This document shows positions 34,263 through 43,396 of a DNA stretch of 64,000 nucleotides, in pieces (the first letter of the stretch is position 1; every line of letters begins with the position of its first letter). A program made the translations under genes and the position numbers. The notes beneath the pieces are model-generated. The model was not told where the DNA came from, ran no database searches, and saw only the letters and a list, made by a program, of their open reading frames with translations. Origin of the DNA: CAWCWN01 sp963799245 (GTDB lineage: Bacteria; Chloroflexota; Ktedonobacteria; Ktedonobacterales; Ktedonobacteraceae); the NCBI GenBank assembly GCA_963799245.1, contig CAWCWN010000002.1, forward strand, positions 124,001 through 188,000, in the 5' to 3' direction.

Positions 34263-36086
34263 ATGAAGCAAAACTATGGCGTCTTGCGCGTCGTGCGTGT
34301 TCGTCCACCCGCCAACGCGACGGAAGAAGTCCAGGATAGGTATCCCTCCGGCTGGCTGCCGGAAGAACGGCTGGTCCACCTGCTCGAGAAACGTGAGTCG
34401 ACCATAGGGCGTGCCCTGAATAACGATATTATATTAATGGACCCGACCGTTTCGCGCGAACATGCACGCCTGGCCTTAGATGATGATGGATGGAACGTCA
34501 CCAATCTGACCACCAGAAACTTCGTTCGCGTCAATGGTCAGCCGGTAGCCAGCGGTGGCAGCGCGTCTATGTCCCCACAAGATATCCTCGTCGTGGGCAG
34601 TACGATGCTCCAATTAATCGCGCCCGACTCCTCCCAGCCTTCTGAGCGGCCTCTGCTCCGGCCAGCGGCGGACCGCGGCACTAACGCCATGCAGCAACTT
34701 CCGGCCCTCAAAGCTTTCTCGCAGCCCGCTCAAGCGCGTATTGACGCTTTAGCGCTGGATAAAACGCCTCTGCCCATCCAACCGGAGCCGGAGCTCATCG
34801 CCCGGCCATGGTATCGTGAAGACGAGGAGAGTTTGCTTGGCGCTGGCGTCACCATGCAATTTGCTTTACCTCAGCGCATGGGGCTTCGTACGCGCTGGCT
34901 GATTGCCGGGGCTGGCATCGGCTTCCTCGTTGATCAGCGCCGCATGACCCTTGTCCTCAACAGCCTTATCGGTTTCTCCGCCCTTGCCGAGTATGGCGTA
35001 TGCAGCGTATTGGCGGCGATCATTATCCCCGCTGTACCCGCGATAGGCATCAACTTGCTCGTCAATTACATGGACCGCTATGAACGCGAACCCTGGTTTT
35101 TGCGGCTCTCGGCCTTTTTGTGGGGGGCGATCATCGCCATCCCTTTTGCCCTCTTGATTGAACGCAGGGTGGATGCGACGCTGCAGGATCTCCTCGGGCC
35201 GGGCGCAAGTGATGTCTTGCGCTCCGCATTAAAGGGCTGAATGCCGGCGTGACGGAAGAGACGATTAAAGGCCTTGGCCTGCTGCTGCTCTTTTTATCCT
35301 GCGCGATGAGTTTGATAACATCACCGATGGCATCGTCTATGGCGCGCTGATCGGCGCAGGTTTTGCCATGGTGGAGAACTTCCGCTATTTCGCCCTCGAC
35401 TTCAAACAATTCTCCGCCTTCCTCATCGTCTATCGCATCATCTTGGGCTGGCTGACCCACTCGACTATTTACCATTTGTTTTGGCGCCGCCCTGGGCTAT
35501 GTGCGCTCATACACGGGTGCGCTGGCGGCAGGTCCTCATACCCTTCCTGGGCTACCTGGTCGCTGTCGGCCTGCATAGCTTCTTCGATTTCGTCGATTTT
35601 CAGGCCAGCGCGGCCTTAAGCGCCTAACCCGCCAGCAATAGCGAAGTTGCGATCTTCTCGCTGCTTGCCCTCATCGGCGACTACATTCCCCCTTCCTGGC
35701 CCAGCTATTTTTGCTCTACATTCTCATCAAATCCCTGGCGCATGAGGCCGCGGTTATCCGTGAATTTTTAGCCGGGGAGGTCAGCAGCGGGGTCGTCAAA
35801 GTCGATGAGTATGCCCTGCTCCAGAACTCCTTCCAGCGGACGCAGGGCTGAACGCCACGTCCTGCGCAACAGCGGCTTCCGTCAATGGCTGCGCGTCAAA
35901 GCCCTTTATCAAACAGAGATCGGCCTGGCCTTCCGCAAGTGGCATGTCAGCATGGGCGACAAACCAAAACTGGGCTACGTCCAACCCGAGGATGCCTATC
36001 GCCAGCGCATCAGACGCCTGCGCCACGAGATCATACTCGCCAACTTGAAGGATAAGCAGGCGCAAGCCTCCGTTTCAAAAATATGA
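34263..36086 (+). pseudogene. FHA-domain protein fused to a PrsW-type membrane protease, with multiple frameshifts
   Basis: The first frame (34263-35240) has an FHA domain: STIGRALNNDIILMDPTVSR then EHARLALDDDGW, the phosphothreonine-binding loops. A proline-rich linker and several membrane helices follow. From 35235 the sequence stays recognisable only by changing frame repeatedly: NAGVTEETIKGLGLLLLF (the PrsW EExxK motif), ILRDEFDNITDGIVYGALIG, GFAMVENFRYFALDF, FGAALGYVRSYT, VLIPFLGYLVAVGLHSFFDF, FLAQLFLLYILIKSLAHEAA and a C-terminal GFRQWLRVKALYQTEIGLAF. At least five shifts are needed, several in G or T runs. PrsW is a site-1 protease for anti-sigma factors. The gene is either decayed or badly sequenced. 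Confidence 0.75.
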
Positions 36087-36117
36087 TATGATGCTCTGAT
36101 AACACAGAGGAGCGAAT

Positions 36118-37200
36118 ATGAGCCCAGAAAAGTTACTGGAGATCTATTACTTTATGCGCCTCACCCGTGCAATGGAAGACCGCACTCGCACCCTGTTTCT
36201 ACAGGGGCGTATTGCGGGCGGAGTCTATACGGCACAGGGGCACGAGGCCACGACCGTCGGAGCAGCAATGACGCTGCACGATGGCGACTGCATCGTACCG
36301 CAGCATCGAGATCTGGGGATGCATCTTGTGCGTGGCGGCTCGCCACGTGCAGTGATGTGTCAATGGCTGGCTCGCGGTAACTCTCCCACACTGGGGCGTG
36401 ACGGGCAGATGCATATCGGTGATATGCATCACGGCATCGTTCCGATGATCAGCATGCTTGGCGAATCTCTGCCTGTGGCGTGCGGCGTAGCTTTAACTTT
36501 GAAAATACGCAGGCGTTCAACGCTTGTGCTGGCCTCCAGCGGTGACGGCGCCACCAATACCGGGCAGTTTCACGAGGCCCTGAACTTTGCTGCAGTGCAG
36601 AAACTCCCCATCGTTTTCATCATCGAAAACAATGGCTACGCCTACTCAACCCCTGGCTATAAACAGTTTGCCGTCCACAACCTTTCCGAGCGTGCGCTGG
36701 CTTATGGCATGCCCGGAGAAAGCGTGGATGGCAACGACGTCATGGCCGTTATGCAGAGCGTGGAACGCGCGACTGCCCACGTGCGCCTCGGTCAGGGTCC
36801 GGCCCTTGTGGAGTGTAAAACCTTTCGTGTGCGTGGACACTCAGAGGCCGACAAAGCCGACTATGTACCCCAGGAGCTGCGCGCAGAGTGGCTGGCCAGG
36901 GATCCAATCGTACGTTTCGAAGAGTATTTAACTCAGAAGAACATCCTGACGAGCGCGACCAAAAACGATATAGAGGCCAGAGTCAGGGCGGTTGTCGATG
37001 ATGCTGTAAGTTTTGCCGAGAAGAGCCCTGCGCCCGACCCCGCAAGCGTCGCTGACTACGTTTTTGCGCCTGAAGGGCCCATCGCGATCGTTGGCGAAAC
37101 TGGCGCACAGGATCCTCGCTACGTCAACGCGCTGGACCGGCGCACAGGCCAACCGTTCAACATGATATCAAAAACAGAGGAGGTTGTTGGACGGCGATGA
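36118..37200 (+). CDS. 2-oxoacid dehydrogenase E1 component, alpha subunit
   Basis: 360 residues. The thiamine-diphosphate-binding signature is SGDGATNTGQFHEALNFAAV then VFIIENNGYAYSTPG. The N-terminal half has LEIYYFMRLTRAMEDRTRTL and DCIVPQHRDLGMHLVRGG. Sequence type fits the acetoin/pyruvate dehydrogenase E1-alpha group, and substrate choice between pyruvate, acetoin and branched-chain acids is not fixed by the sequence. It overlaps E1 beta by four bases (ATGA) and starts an operon of E1 alpha, E1 beta, E2, lipA and a hydrolase. The start has GAGGAGCGA nearby. Confidence 0.92.
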   Translation: MSPEKLLEIYYFMRLTRAMEDRTRTLFLQGRIAGGVYTAQGHEATTVGAAMTLHDGDCIVPQHRDLGMHLVRGGSPRAVMCQWLARGNSPTLGRDGQMHIGDMHHGIVPMISMLGESLPVACGVALTLKIRRRSTLVLASSGDGATNTGQFHEALNFAAVQKLPIVFIIENNGYAYSTPGYKQFAVHNLSERALAYGMPGESVDGNDVMAVMQSVERATAHVRLGQGPALVECKTFRVRGHSEADKADYVPQELRAEWLARDPIVRFEEYLTQKNILTSATKNDIEARVRAVVDDAVSFAEKSPAPDPASVADYVFAPEGPIAIVGETGAQDPRYVNALDRRTGQPFNMISKTEEVVGRR

Positions 37201-38180
37201 GTACAGCAACTTACTTAGAAGCAATTAGCCAGGCAATTCGTGAGGAGATGCAGCGCGATGAAGCTGTGTTCTTGCTCGGCGAGGATGTGGGCACCTATGG
37301 CGGCGCATTTAAAGTAAGCGCAGGCCTGATGGAAGAGTTCGGCCCTGAGCGCGTCATAGATACCCCCATGGCAGAGGCCGCGATCATTGGCTCCGCTGTG
37401 GGGGCGGCACTGATGGGCATGCGCCCTATTGCGGAGATGCAGTTTATCGACTTCATCACCTGTGGCTTTGATCAGATTATCAACATGGCCAGCAAAATGT
37501 ACTGGCGCGTCGGCATGCCGGTCCCCATGGTTATTCGCGGCCCCTCGGGCGGAGGCACCAAGGGCGGCCCTTTTCACTCCAGCAGCCCCGAGGCCTGGTT
37601 TTTCCATACGCCCGGCATCAAGGTGGTCGTTCCCGCAACAACATACGATGCCAAGGGGCTCTTAAAAGCGGCCATTCGCGACAATAACCCCGTCCTCTAC
37701 CTGGAGCACAAACTGCTCTATCGCCTGCCGGAATTGCGCGAGGAGTTGCCGGGTGAAGACTACACCGTCCCTCTGGGCAAGGCTATCACCCGGCGCGCAG
37801 GCGAGAATATGACCCTCCTTACATATGGAGCGATGGTCCATCAATGTCTGAAGGCCGCGCAGCTGCTTGAGGAAGAGGATGATCTTGAGGTAGAGGTGAT
37901 CGACCTGCGCAGTCTCGCGCCTCTTGATCGTGAAGCCATCAAGGCCTCGGTGAAGCGTACGAACAAAGTCTTGATTGTGCATGAAGATACGCTGACGGGC
38001 GGTATCGGGGCAGAACTCGCAGCTATGCTGGCTGAAGATCTGTTCGAATACCTGGACGGGCCGATTACCCGTGTAGCAGCCCCCGATGTGGCTTTCCCAT
38101 ATGCGCCGCCCCTGGAAGCCGCCTTTCTGCCCAACACCGAGAAGATTCTTATTGCGGCACGTAAACTTGCTGCATACTAG
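37197..38180 (+). CDS. 2-oxoacid dehydrogenase E1 component, beta subunit
   Basis: 327 residues, normal. VFLLGEDVGTYGGAFKVSAG starts the pyrimidine-binding domain, and RVIDTPMAEAAIIGSAVGAA and ALMGMRPIAEMQFIDFITCG follow. The C-terminal transketolase domain has SLAPLDREAIKASVKRTNKV. It completes the thiamine-diphosphate site with the alpha subunit. Translational coupling with alpha is likely because of the ATGA overlap. The stop codon is followed at once by a 60-base perfect hairpin. Confidence 0.93.
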   Translation: MSTATYLEAISQAIREEMQRDEAVFLLGEDVGTYGGAFKVSAGLMEEFGPERVIDTPMAEAAIIGSAVGAALMGMRPIAEMQFIDFITCGFDQIINMASKMYWRVGMPVPMVIRGPSGGGTKGGPFHSSSPEAWFFHTPGIKVVVPATTYDAKGLLKAAIRDNNPVLYLEHKLLYRLPELREELPGEDYTVPLGKAITRRAGENMTLLTYGAMVHQCLKAAQLLEEEDDLEVEVIDLRSLAPLDREAIKASVKRTNKVLIVHEDTLTGGIGAELAAMLAEDLFEYLDGPITRVAAPDVAFPYAPPLEAAFLPNTEKILIAARKLAAY

Positions 38181-38240
38181 TTGTCGGCGGCCCCGGCTCT
38201 CCTTTTGTCGGCGGGCAAGGAGAGCCGGGGCCGCCGACAA
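38181..38240. repeat. Perfect 24-bp hairpin between E1 beta and E2
   Basis: Arms 38181-38204 and 38217-38240 are exact reverse complements, with a 12-base loop that itself repeats TTGTCGGCGG. It begins on the base after the E1 beta stop and lies 98 bases before the E2 start. No T tail follows. It may set the E1:E2 mRNA ratio by processing or partial termination. Confidence 0.75.
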
Positions 38241-38338
38241 AAGGAGAGCCGAATTGGCAGCGTATTTGCAGAGGGAGGGGGAGAGGTCCACGCTGCCCCT
38301 CCGCGAACCATCATATATGCGTTACAAAGGAGTTCTAT

Positions 38339-39691
38339 ATGCCGACGCCTGTCAAAATGCCAAGGCTAGGAGAGTCAGTTGCGGAAGGGACCGTAGGGTC
38401 CTGGCTCAAAAAAGAAGGTGATTGGGTCGAGAAAGACGAATCTCTGGCCGAGATTATTACCGATAAAATTAATGCTGAACTGCCATCACCGGTGGCAGGC
38501 CGCCTGGCAAAAATTCTTGTCCAGCCCGATGAAACGGTCGCCGTGGATGTGGATATCGCCCTCATCGAGGAGAACGCCGATGTTTCTGCCTCGCAGCCCG
38601 TCCATCCCGCTCCAGGCGCGGACGCTGCCCCGCTTCAAAATGAGCCTCAGGCGGCTACACCTGTGATCGAGGGCGCGCCGCCTAGCGTCGCAATGGCATG
38701 GTCTGTCAATGGCGCGGGGCGCAGCAGTGAAGAAGAGGAGCGCCAGCACATCTCGCCGCTCGCTCGCCGCCTGGCGCGCGAACATGACGTCGACCTGAAT
38801 AGCATCGCTGGTACGGGTACGGGCGGGCGCGTGCGCAAAGAAGATATTTTAGCGTATATCGCCCAGCGGCAAGCCGTCCCGGCTACGCTTCAGCCGCTGG
38901 CAACCGGCCATGCTGCCCCTTCCGCTCCCGCAGACACGACTCCCACCCCTGTACCCCTCGCCTCCGCTGCGGGTCCGGGCTCCGCATCCGACGAAGAGCT
39001 GGTCACACCCAGCCGCATGCGCCTGGCCATTGCCGAGCATATGGTTCGTAGTAAGCGCACCTTGCCCCATGCCACAACGGTTGTGGAGGTAGATATGACC
39101 AACATTGCCAGGTGGTTGGAGAAAAGCAAAGAAGACTTTAAACGCCGCAATGGGTATGGTATCAGCTATGTGCCATTTGTTATGAAGGCAGTCTGTGAGG
39201 GCATTCGTCAATTTCCATTGCTCAACTCCAGCTGGACAGAAGAGAATAAGATCATCGTCAAGAGGCGCATCAACCTTGGTATGGCTGTCGCCACCGACCA
39301 GGGCCTGGTCGTGCCGACGATCTACGATGCCGACCAGTATACTCTGGCCGGACTCTCCAGGCAGATTGCGGCCCTTGCAGGCCGCGCTCGTTCCAATAAG
39401 TTGACGCTCCAGGACATGCAAAACAGCACGTTCGTCGTGAATAATCCAGGCACGTTTGGTACAATTATCTCGGTGCCAATTATCAATCAGCCGCACGCCG
39501 GTATCCTCAGCATGGACTCCGTGGTGAAGCGACCCGTTGTCATTGAAGATGATGCCATCGCTGTGCGTTTTATGATGTACCTGTGTCTCTCCTTTGATCA
39601 TCGCATCCTGGATGGCGCAGGGGCGGGTGGTTTCTTACAGACAGTTCGTACAAAGTTGCAGAGCTACGGGCGAGAAATCGACGTCTATTAG
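38339..39691 (+). CDS. Dihydrolipoamide acyltransferase (E2) of the 2-oxoacid dehydrogenase complex
   Basis: 450 residues in the standard layout. A single lipoyl domain (2-80) has the lipoylation site K43 in ITDKINAELPSPVAG. A linker rich in Ala/Pro is followed by a peripheral-subunit-binding domain (ISPLARRLAREHDVDLNSIA...GRVRKEDILAYI, about 140-178). A second Ala/Pro linker leads to the trimeric catalytic domain, ending with SFDHRILDGAGAGGF (HxxxDG, catalytic His and Asp). It transfers the acyl group from E1 to CoA. E3 is not encoded in this window. The GGAG before ATG is clear (AAAGGAGTTCTAT). Confidence 0.93.
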   Translation: MPTPVKMPRLGESVAEGTVGSWLKKEGDWVEKDESLAEIITDKINAELPSPVAGRLAKILVQPDETVAVDVDIALIEENADVSASQPVHPAPGADAAPLQNEPQAATPVIEGAPPSVAMAWSVNGAGRSSEEEERQHISPLARRLAREHDVDLNSIAGTGTGGRVRKEDILAYIAQRQAVPATLQPLATGHAAPSAPADTTPTPVPLASAAGPGSASDEELVTPSRMRLAIAEHMVRSKRTLPHATTVVEVDMTNIARWLEKSKEDFKRRNGYGISYVPFVMKAVCEGIRQFPLLNSSWTEENKIIVKRRINLGMAVATDQGLVVPTIYDADQYTLAGLSRQIAALAGRARSNKLTLQDMQNSTFVVNNPGTFGTIISVPIINQPHAGILSMDSVVKRPVVIEDDAIAVRFMMYLCLSFDHRILDGAGAGGFLQTVRTKLQSYGREIDVY

Positions 39692-39781
39692 TAGAGTATG
39701 GGAGCGCAAGGCATTGTGCTTCATCGTGTAGGGGTGGGCAAGCACAGCTCGCCTGCCCTACACCAGAACGGGGAAATAACT

Positions 39782-40681
39782 ATGACCACAACCCTTCCAG
39801 AGCGCCGTCCTGAGTGGCTGAGGGTACGTCCTCCAAGGGGCGATAACTACGAAAGCCTGAAAAGCCTCATGCGCAGCAAGGAGCTGCATACTGTCTGTGA
39901 GGAGGCGCGCTGTCCAAATATCGGCGAGTGTTGGGGACATAAAACGGCCACCTTTATGATCCTGGGACGCGTCTGCACGCGCAGTTGTGGCTTTTGCGCC
40001 GTAGAGACGGGGCGCCCCAGCGGGCTGAACTGGGAAGAGCCCAAACGTGTCGCGGAAGCGGTACAGAAAATGGGCCTGCGCCATGTAGTTGTGACATCGG
40101 TCAATCGCGACGAGCTGAAAGATGGTGGCGCAGCAGTCTTCGCCGCTACCATTCGCTGGATCCGTCGCCTTAACCCGGACTGTAAGGTAGAAGTGCTGAC
40201 CCCCGACTTCAAAGGCGTTTACGAGGCGCTACAGGTCGTTATAGACGCCAGACCCGATGTATATAACCATAATGTAGAGACTATTCCCAGGCTCTACAGG
40301 CGTGTGCGGCCTCAAGCGATCTACAAACGCTCGCTCCAGGTTTTACAGTGGGCCAAAGAGATGAACCCGCAGGCCCCCACCAAGTCCGGCTTTATGCTGG
40401 GTCTCGGCGAGACCTGGGATGAGGTGCTCGAGGTCATGTCAGACATGCGCGAGCATAAAGTCGATATCCTCACCATCGGCCAGTATCTCCGACCATCTTT
40501 TGAGCACCTGCCAATCCAGCGCTATGTGTCGCTGGAGGAGTTTGCCGCCTTGAAGGCCGAGGGCCGTAAGATGGGCTTTAAACATGTTGAGTCGGGCCCT
40601 TTCGTACGTAGTTCTTATCATGCTCATGAGCAAGCCGTTGCAACTGCTGCTCGCACAGAGGACTTTAAAGGTGAGGCATGA
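39782..40681 (+). CDS. lipA: Lipoyl synthase
   Basis: A radical-SAM enzyme that inserts two sulfurs into the octanoyl group on lipoyl domains. About 299 residues from ATG 39782. The auxiliary cluster motif is CEEARCPNIGECW (CX4CX5C) and the radical-SAM cluster is CTRSCGFC (CX3CX2C). A C-terminal GPFVRSSYHA supplies the conserved RSSY serine ligand. The frame is open further upstream to 39698, but homology begins at MTTTLPERRPEWLRVRPPR. A hairpin-like sequence (about 39729-39763) lies in the gap after E2. It directly serves the neighbouring E2. Confidence 0.95.
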   Translation: MTTTLPERRPEWLRVRPPRGDNYESLKSLMRSKELHTVCEEARCPNIGECWGHKTATFMILGRVCTRSCGFCAVETGRPSGLNWEEPKRVAEAVQKMGLRHVVVTSVNRDELKDGGAAVFAATIRWIRRLNPDCKVEVLTPDFKGVYEALQVVIDARPDVYNHNVETIPRLYRRVRPQAIYKRSLQVLQWAKEMNPQAPTKSGFMLGLGETWDEVLEVMSDMREHKVDILTIGQYLRPSFEHLPIQRYVSLEEFAALKAEGRKMGFKHVESGPFVRSSYHAHEQAVATAARTEDFKGEA

Positions 40682-41475
40682 AAGTATTTATCAACGCAAC
40701 AAATCTCGCGTATGACGATCATGGTATCGGGCAGCCTGTATTGTTCCTGCATGCCTTTCCTCTCAATCGCAGTATGTGGGAGGGCGAGATCACTGCCCTC
40801 CTCCAGCAGGAGCATTATCGCCTGGTAGCCCTGGACTGGCGCGGCTTTGGAGAGAGCGACATCCCCGGCGCGCTTGCGACCATGGAACTATTCGCCGATG
40901 ATGTGGCTGCACTGATGGATGCCCTTGGCATGTCAGATGCCGTCCTCTGCGGCCTCTCCATGGGGGGATACGTTGCCTTCGCCTTTGTGCGTAAATATCC
41001 CCAGCGCGTCAAAGGCCTCGTCCTGGCGGATACACGGCCGGGTGCTGATACAGCTGAGGGCCGTGCTAACCGCGAAAATGTTGCTCGCCTGGCGGAAATG
41101 CAGGGCAGCGGAGCTGTGGCTGAGCTGCAAATTCCTAAATTAATCTCGGATTATACGCGCCAGCACCATAAAGAGGTAGAGATGCGCCTGCGCCAGATGA
41201 TGAACACCGCCACTGTTCAGGGTATTGCCGCCGCTGCGCGCGGCATGGCTCAGCGCCTCGATGCAACTGACCTACTGGCGACAATCAGTTGTCCGACCCT
41301 CGTGGTCGTGGGCGAGCATGATGCTATCACACCGCCTGAGATCGCGCAGGACTATGCTACAAAAATTCCAGGCGCGCAATTTGTCGTCATTCCCGCTGCC
41401 GGCCACCTCTCAAATCTCGAGCAACCACAGGCCTTCCTGCAGGCTGTAGGTGGCTTTTTACGCGCTTCCTTTTGA
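40678..41475 (+). CDS. Alpha/beta hydrolase
   Basis: 265 residues. The nucleophile elbow is CGLSMGGYVAFAF (Ser near 100), the acid is in VVGEHDAITPPEIA and the His in AAGHLSNLEQPQAF. The oxyanion region LHAFPLNRSMWEG is typical. It is closest in pattern to 3-oxoadipate enol-lactonase-type esterases, but the substrate is not predictable. It overlaps lipA by four bases (ATGA), so it belongs to the same operon. Its link to lipoate or acyl metabolism is not established. Confidence 0.88.
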   Translation: MKVFINATNLAYDDHGIGQPVLFLHAFPLNRSMWEGEITALLQQEHYRLVALDWRGFGESDIPGALATMELFADDVAALMDALGMSDAVLCGLSMGGYVAFAFVRKYPQRVKGLVLADTRPGADTAEGRANRENVARLAEMQGSGAVAELQIPKLISDYTRQHHKEVEMRLRQMMNTATVQGIAAAARGMAQRLDATDLLATISCPTLVVVGEHDAITPPEIAQDYATKIPGAQFVVIPAAGHLSNLEQPQAFLQAVGGFLRASF

Positions 41476-41588
41476 GCATATTACTTTAGAGAGAAGCATA
41501 GACAGAGGGCACGACAATTTGCTACAATAGCAGTCAGTTCCACTCTTGGGCAAAAAGTCCGGCTCTGAAAGTATCCAGGGAGGCGCTA

Positions 41589-42032
41589 ATGAGAAGTGTG
41601 AGCAGGGAAAATATGAATGAGTTCCACGATCATTTAGAGGGGCGTCATCCCATTGTTCTGGTTGTGGATGACAATCCAGCCATTCGCGATATGGTTTCCT
41701 GGGCCCTTGAACTCGATGGCTATCAACCTGCCGAGGCTGCGGAGGGCTATGAAGCCCTGGCATGGATAGCTAATGCAGCTCGTGAGGGCCGCTACCCCGA
41801 CGTAATTCTGCTTGATCTCGCCATGCCGGCTATGGATGGCCAGACCTTCCTGGCGCACCTGCATACTCAATGGGATGCGCTGCATCCTCACCCGGCGGTT
41901 ATCGTCATAACCGCAGGTATCACGGGTCTTGATGCCGATGCCTTGAATGTAGACCATGTGATTGTCAAACCCTTCCATGTGCGAGATCTCCTGGATGCGG
42001 TGCGTAAGCTGACTACTCCTTCTATGGCTTGA
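41589..42032 (+). CDS. Stand-alone response regulator receiver protein
   Basis: 147 residues, one receiver (REC) domain: VVDDNPAIRDMVSWALELDG at the start, the phospho-Asp in DVILLDLAMPAMDGQTFL and the conserved Lys in HVIVKPFHVRDLLDAV. There is no output domain, so it acts by protein contact or as a phosphate shuttle. No histidine kinase is adjacent. It begins with ATG 41589 (GGGAGGCGCTA upstream). A second ATG ten residues in is possible. Confidence 0.85.
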   Translation: MRSVSRENMNEFHDHLEGRHPIVLVVDDNPAIRDMVSWALELDGYQPAEAAEGYEALAWIANAAREGRYPDVILLDLAMPAMDGQTFLAHLHTQWDALHPHPAVIVITAGITGLDADALNVDHVIVKPFHVRDLLDAVRKLTTPSMA

Positions 42033-42080
42033 TGGCTGCCTTGTTCCAGGCAGTGTGAAGAAGCGGAAAATTTTCATGCG

Positions 42081-42090
42081 CAAAGATCCG
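42081..42090. repeat. 10-bp target-site duplication, left copy
   Basis: CAAAGATCCG, repeated exactly at 43387-43396 on the other side of the ISAs1-type element. Such a duplication marks a transposition event that has not been reshuffled since. Confidence 0.9.
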
Positions 42091-43386
42091 CAGGGCCTGT
42101 GAATTATTGCTGGGGGGAGGCTCTGGCAAACAGAAGGTCGAAAGCTCTGCGGGGATGGTAGGAAAACGAGCGACGCGAAGCGGCAATGTGAGAAGATCCT
42201 GAGCGGTGAATGAGGGTAATGGCGAGGTTGCGACAAGCAGCCAGAAGCTGAGGAGCGTGACCGGTGCGGATGCGAGAGCGATCTTCAGCAAAGGTCACAT
42301 CACGCACGGAGTGTAAACTGTTTTCGATCCCCCAATGCCCGCGGCTGAGTGCCAAGAGGGATTGCGGCCCATCCGACCCAGATGGCAGGATGGCGATAAG
42401 GTAGACGACTTCGACCGTGGTCTTGTCCTTTTCGGTGCGAGTGCGCGTCAGCTGGGCCACATGGGTGACCCCAGGCCAACAGGCTTGAAGATAGGAGCCC
42501 ATCTCAGAACTGACCTGGATCGCACGCCTTTCGACTCGCCCGCGCTGTCGATCTCTCGTCTCCGCTTGCAGGAACTGAGCGTGCGGATCGGCAAAGTAAG
42601 TAGCCAGATCGGCTTGGAGTGTGGGCTCGTTGCCTTTGATCACAAAAAGAGGATAGGCGTGCTGCGAACGCAGGAGTCGCCACAGCTGACGGTGGGAGTG
42701 CAGCGCATCAAAGGTACAGACCCGTCCACTAATGGGCAGGGTGGGAAGCAGTTTGCGGGCTTCTGGGATCTCGTTGGTTTTTTCGCCCACAGCGAGCTGG
42801 GCCCAGACTTCTTTGCTGTGGTGCGTGAAGCAGGAAAGCAGATGGGGGGCATCTCGTTCAGCCGTTCTGGCCCCTCGCACCGTTTTGCCATCGACGGCGA
42901 GGGGATCGGTGGGAGAGGCGAGGCTGGTGGCCTTGACCCACATCGAGAGCACCTGCTCAACCGCCTCAGCGCTGATCTGAGGAAGCACCCAGCGATACAA
43001 GGACCCGACTTCGTGTGAAAAACAAACGGGGACCAAAGAGGTCTTGGAGGAGGTCGATGTGTTCACGGCACCATTGGCTCACGGCTTCTGTGCTCTGACA
43101 ATTGCACACCAGAGCGGCAATCAGACAGGTGAGCAGATACGGCAGATCATAGCGTAAGCCGTGTTTGCCTCGGGGGTCTGGGATGGCTTCCAGCATCTCG
43201 ACCAGTGAATGCAGATGAGCCTGGGTAAGTAGGTGCTGTCGTTCTTCTTCTGTCAGAGATGGGAGGACACGACGCTGTACGATACAATACATGAGAGAAG
43301 GCTCCTTTGGGAAAAGATAAAGATTGGTCTTTCTATCTTATCCTTTTCTGGAGCCTTTGGCTCTCAGCAATAATTCACAGACCCTG
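42091..43386. mobile_element. ISAs1-family insertion sequence
   Basis: 1296 bases bounded by 22-base terminal inverted repeats: 42091-42112 (CAGGGCCTGTGAATTATTGC...) and the complement of 43365-43386 (CAGGGTCTGTGAATTATTGC...), one mismatch in 22. It is flanked by identical 10-base duplications (CAAAGATCCG). The single transposase gene is on the minus strand, frameshifted. Removing the element restores a short intergenic sequence after the response regulator, so no gene was interrupted. Confidence 0.9.
42104..43292 (-). CDS. ISAs1-family transposase, frameshifted
   Basis: The N-terminal frame (43292-42966) has the family's start domain: IPDPRGKHGLRYDLPYLLTC then EAVSQWCREHIDLLQDLF. The catalytic frame (43066-42104) has DPLAVDGKTVRGARTAERDA (first Asp), FVIKGNEPTLQADLATYF and SRGHWGIENSLHSVRDVTF (final Glu). 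Removing one T from the T5 run (complement of 43018-43022) gives one continuous protein, GPRLFSHEVGSLYRW. Either a real inactivating insertion or an error. The intact terminal repeats would still allow mobilisation by a transposase in trans. Confidence 0.85.
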
Positions 43387-43396
43387 CAAAGATCCG
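43387..43396. repeat. 10-bp target-site duplication, right copy
   Basis: CAAAGATCCG, identical to 42081-42090. Confidence 0.9.
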
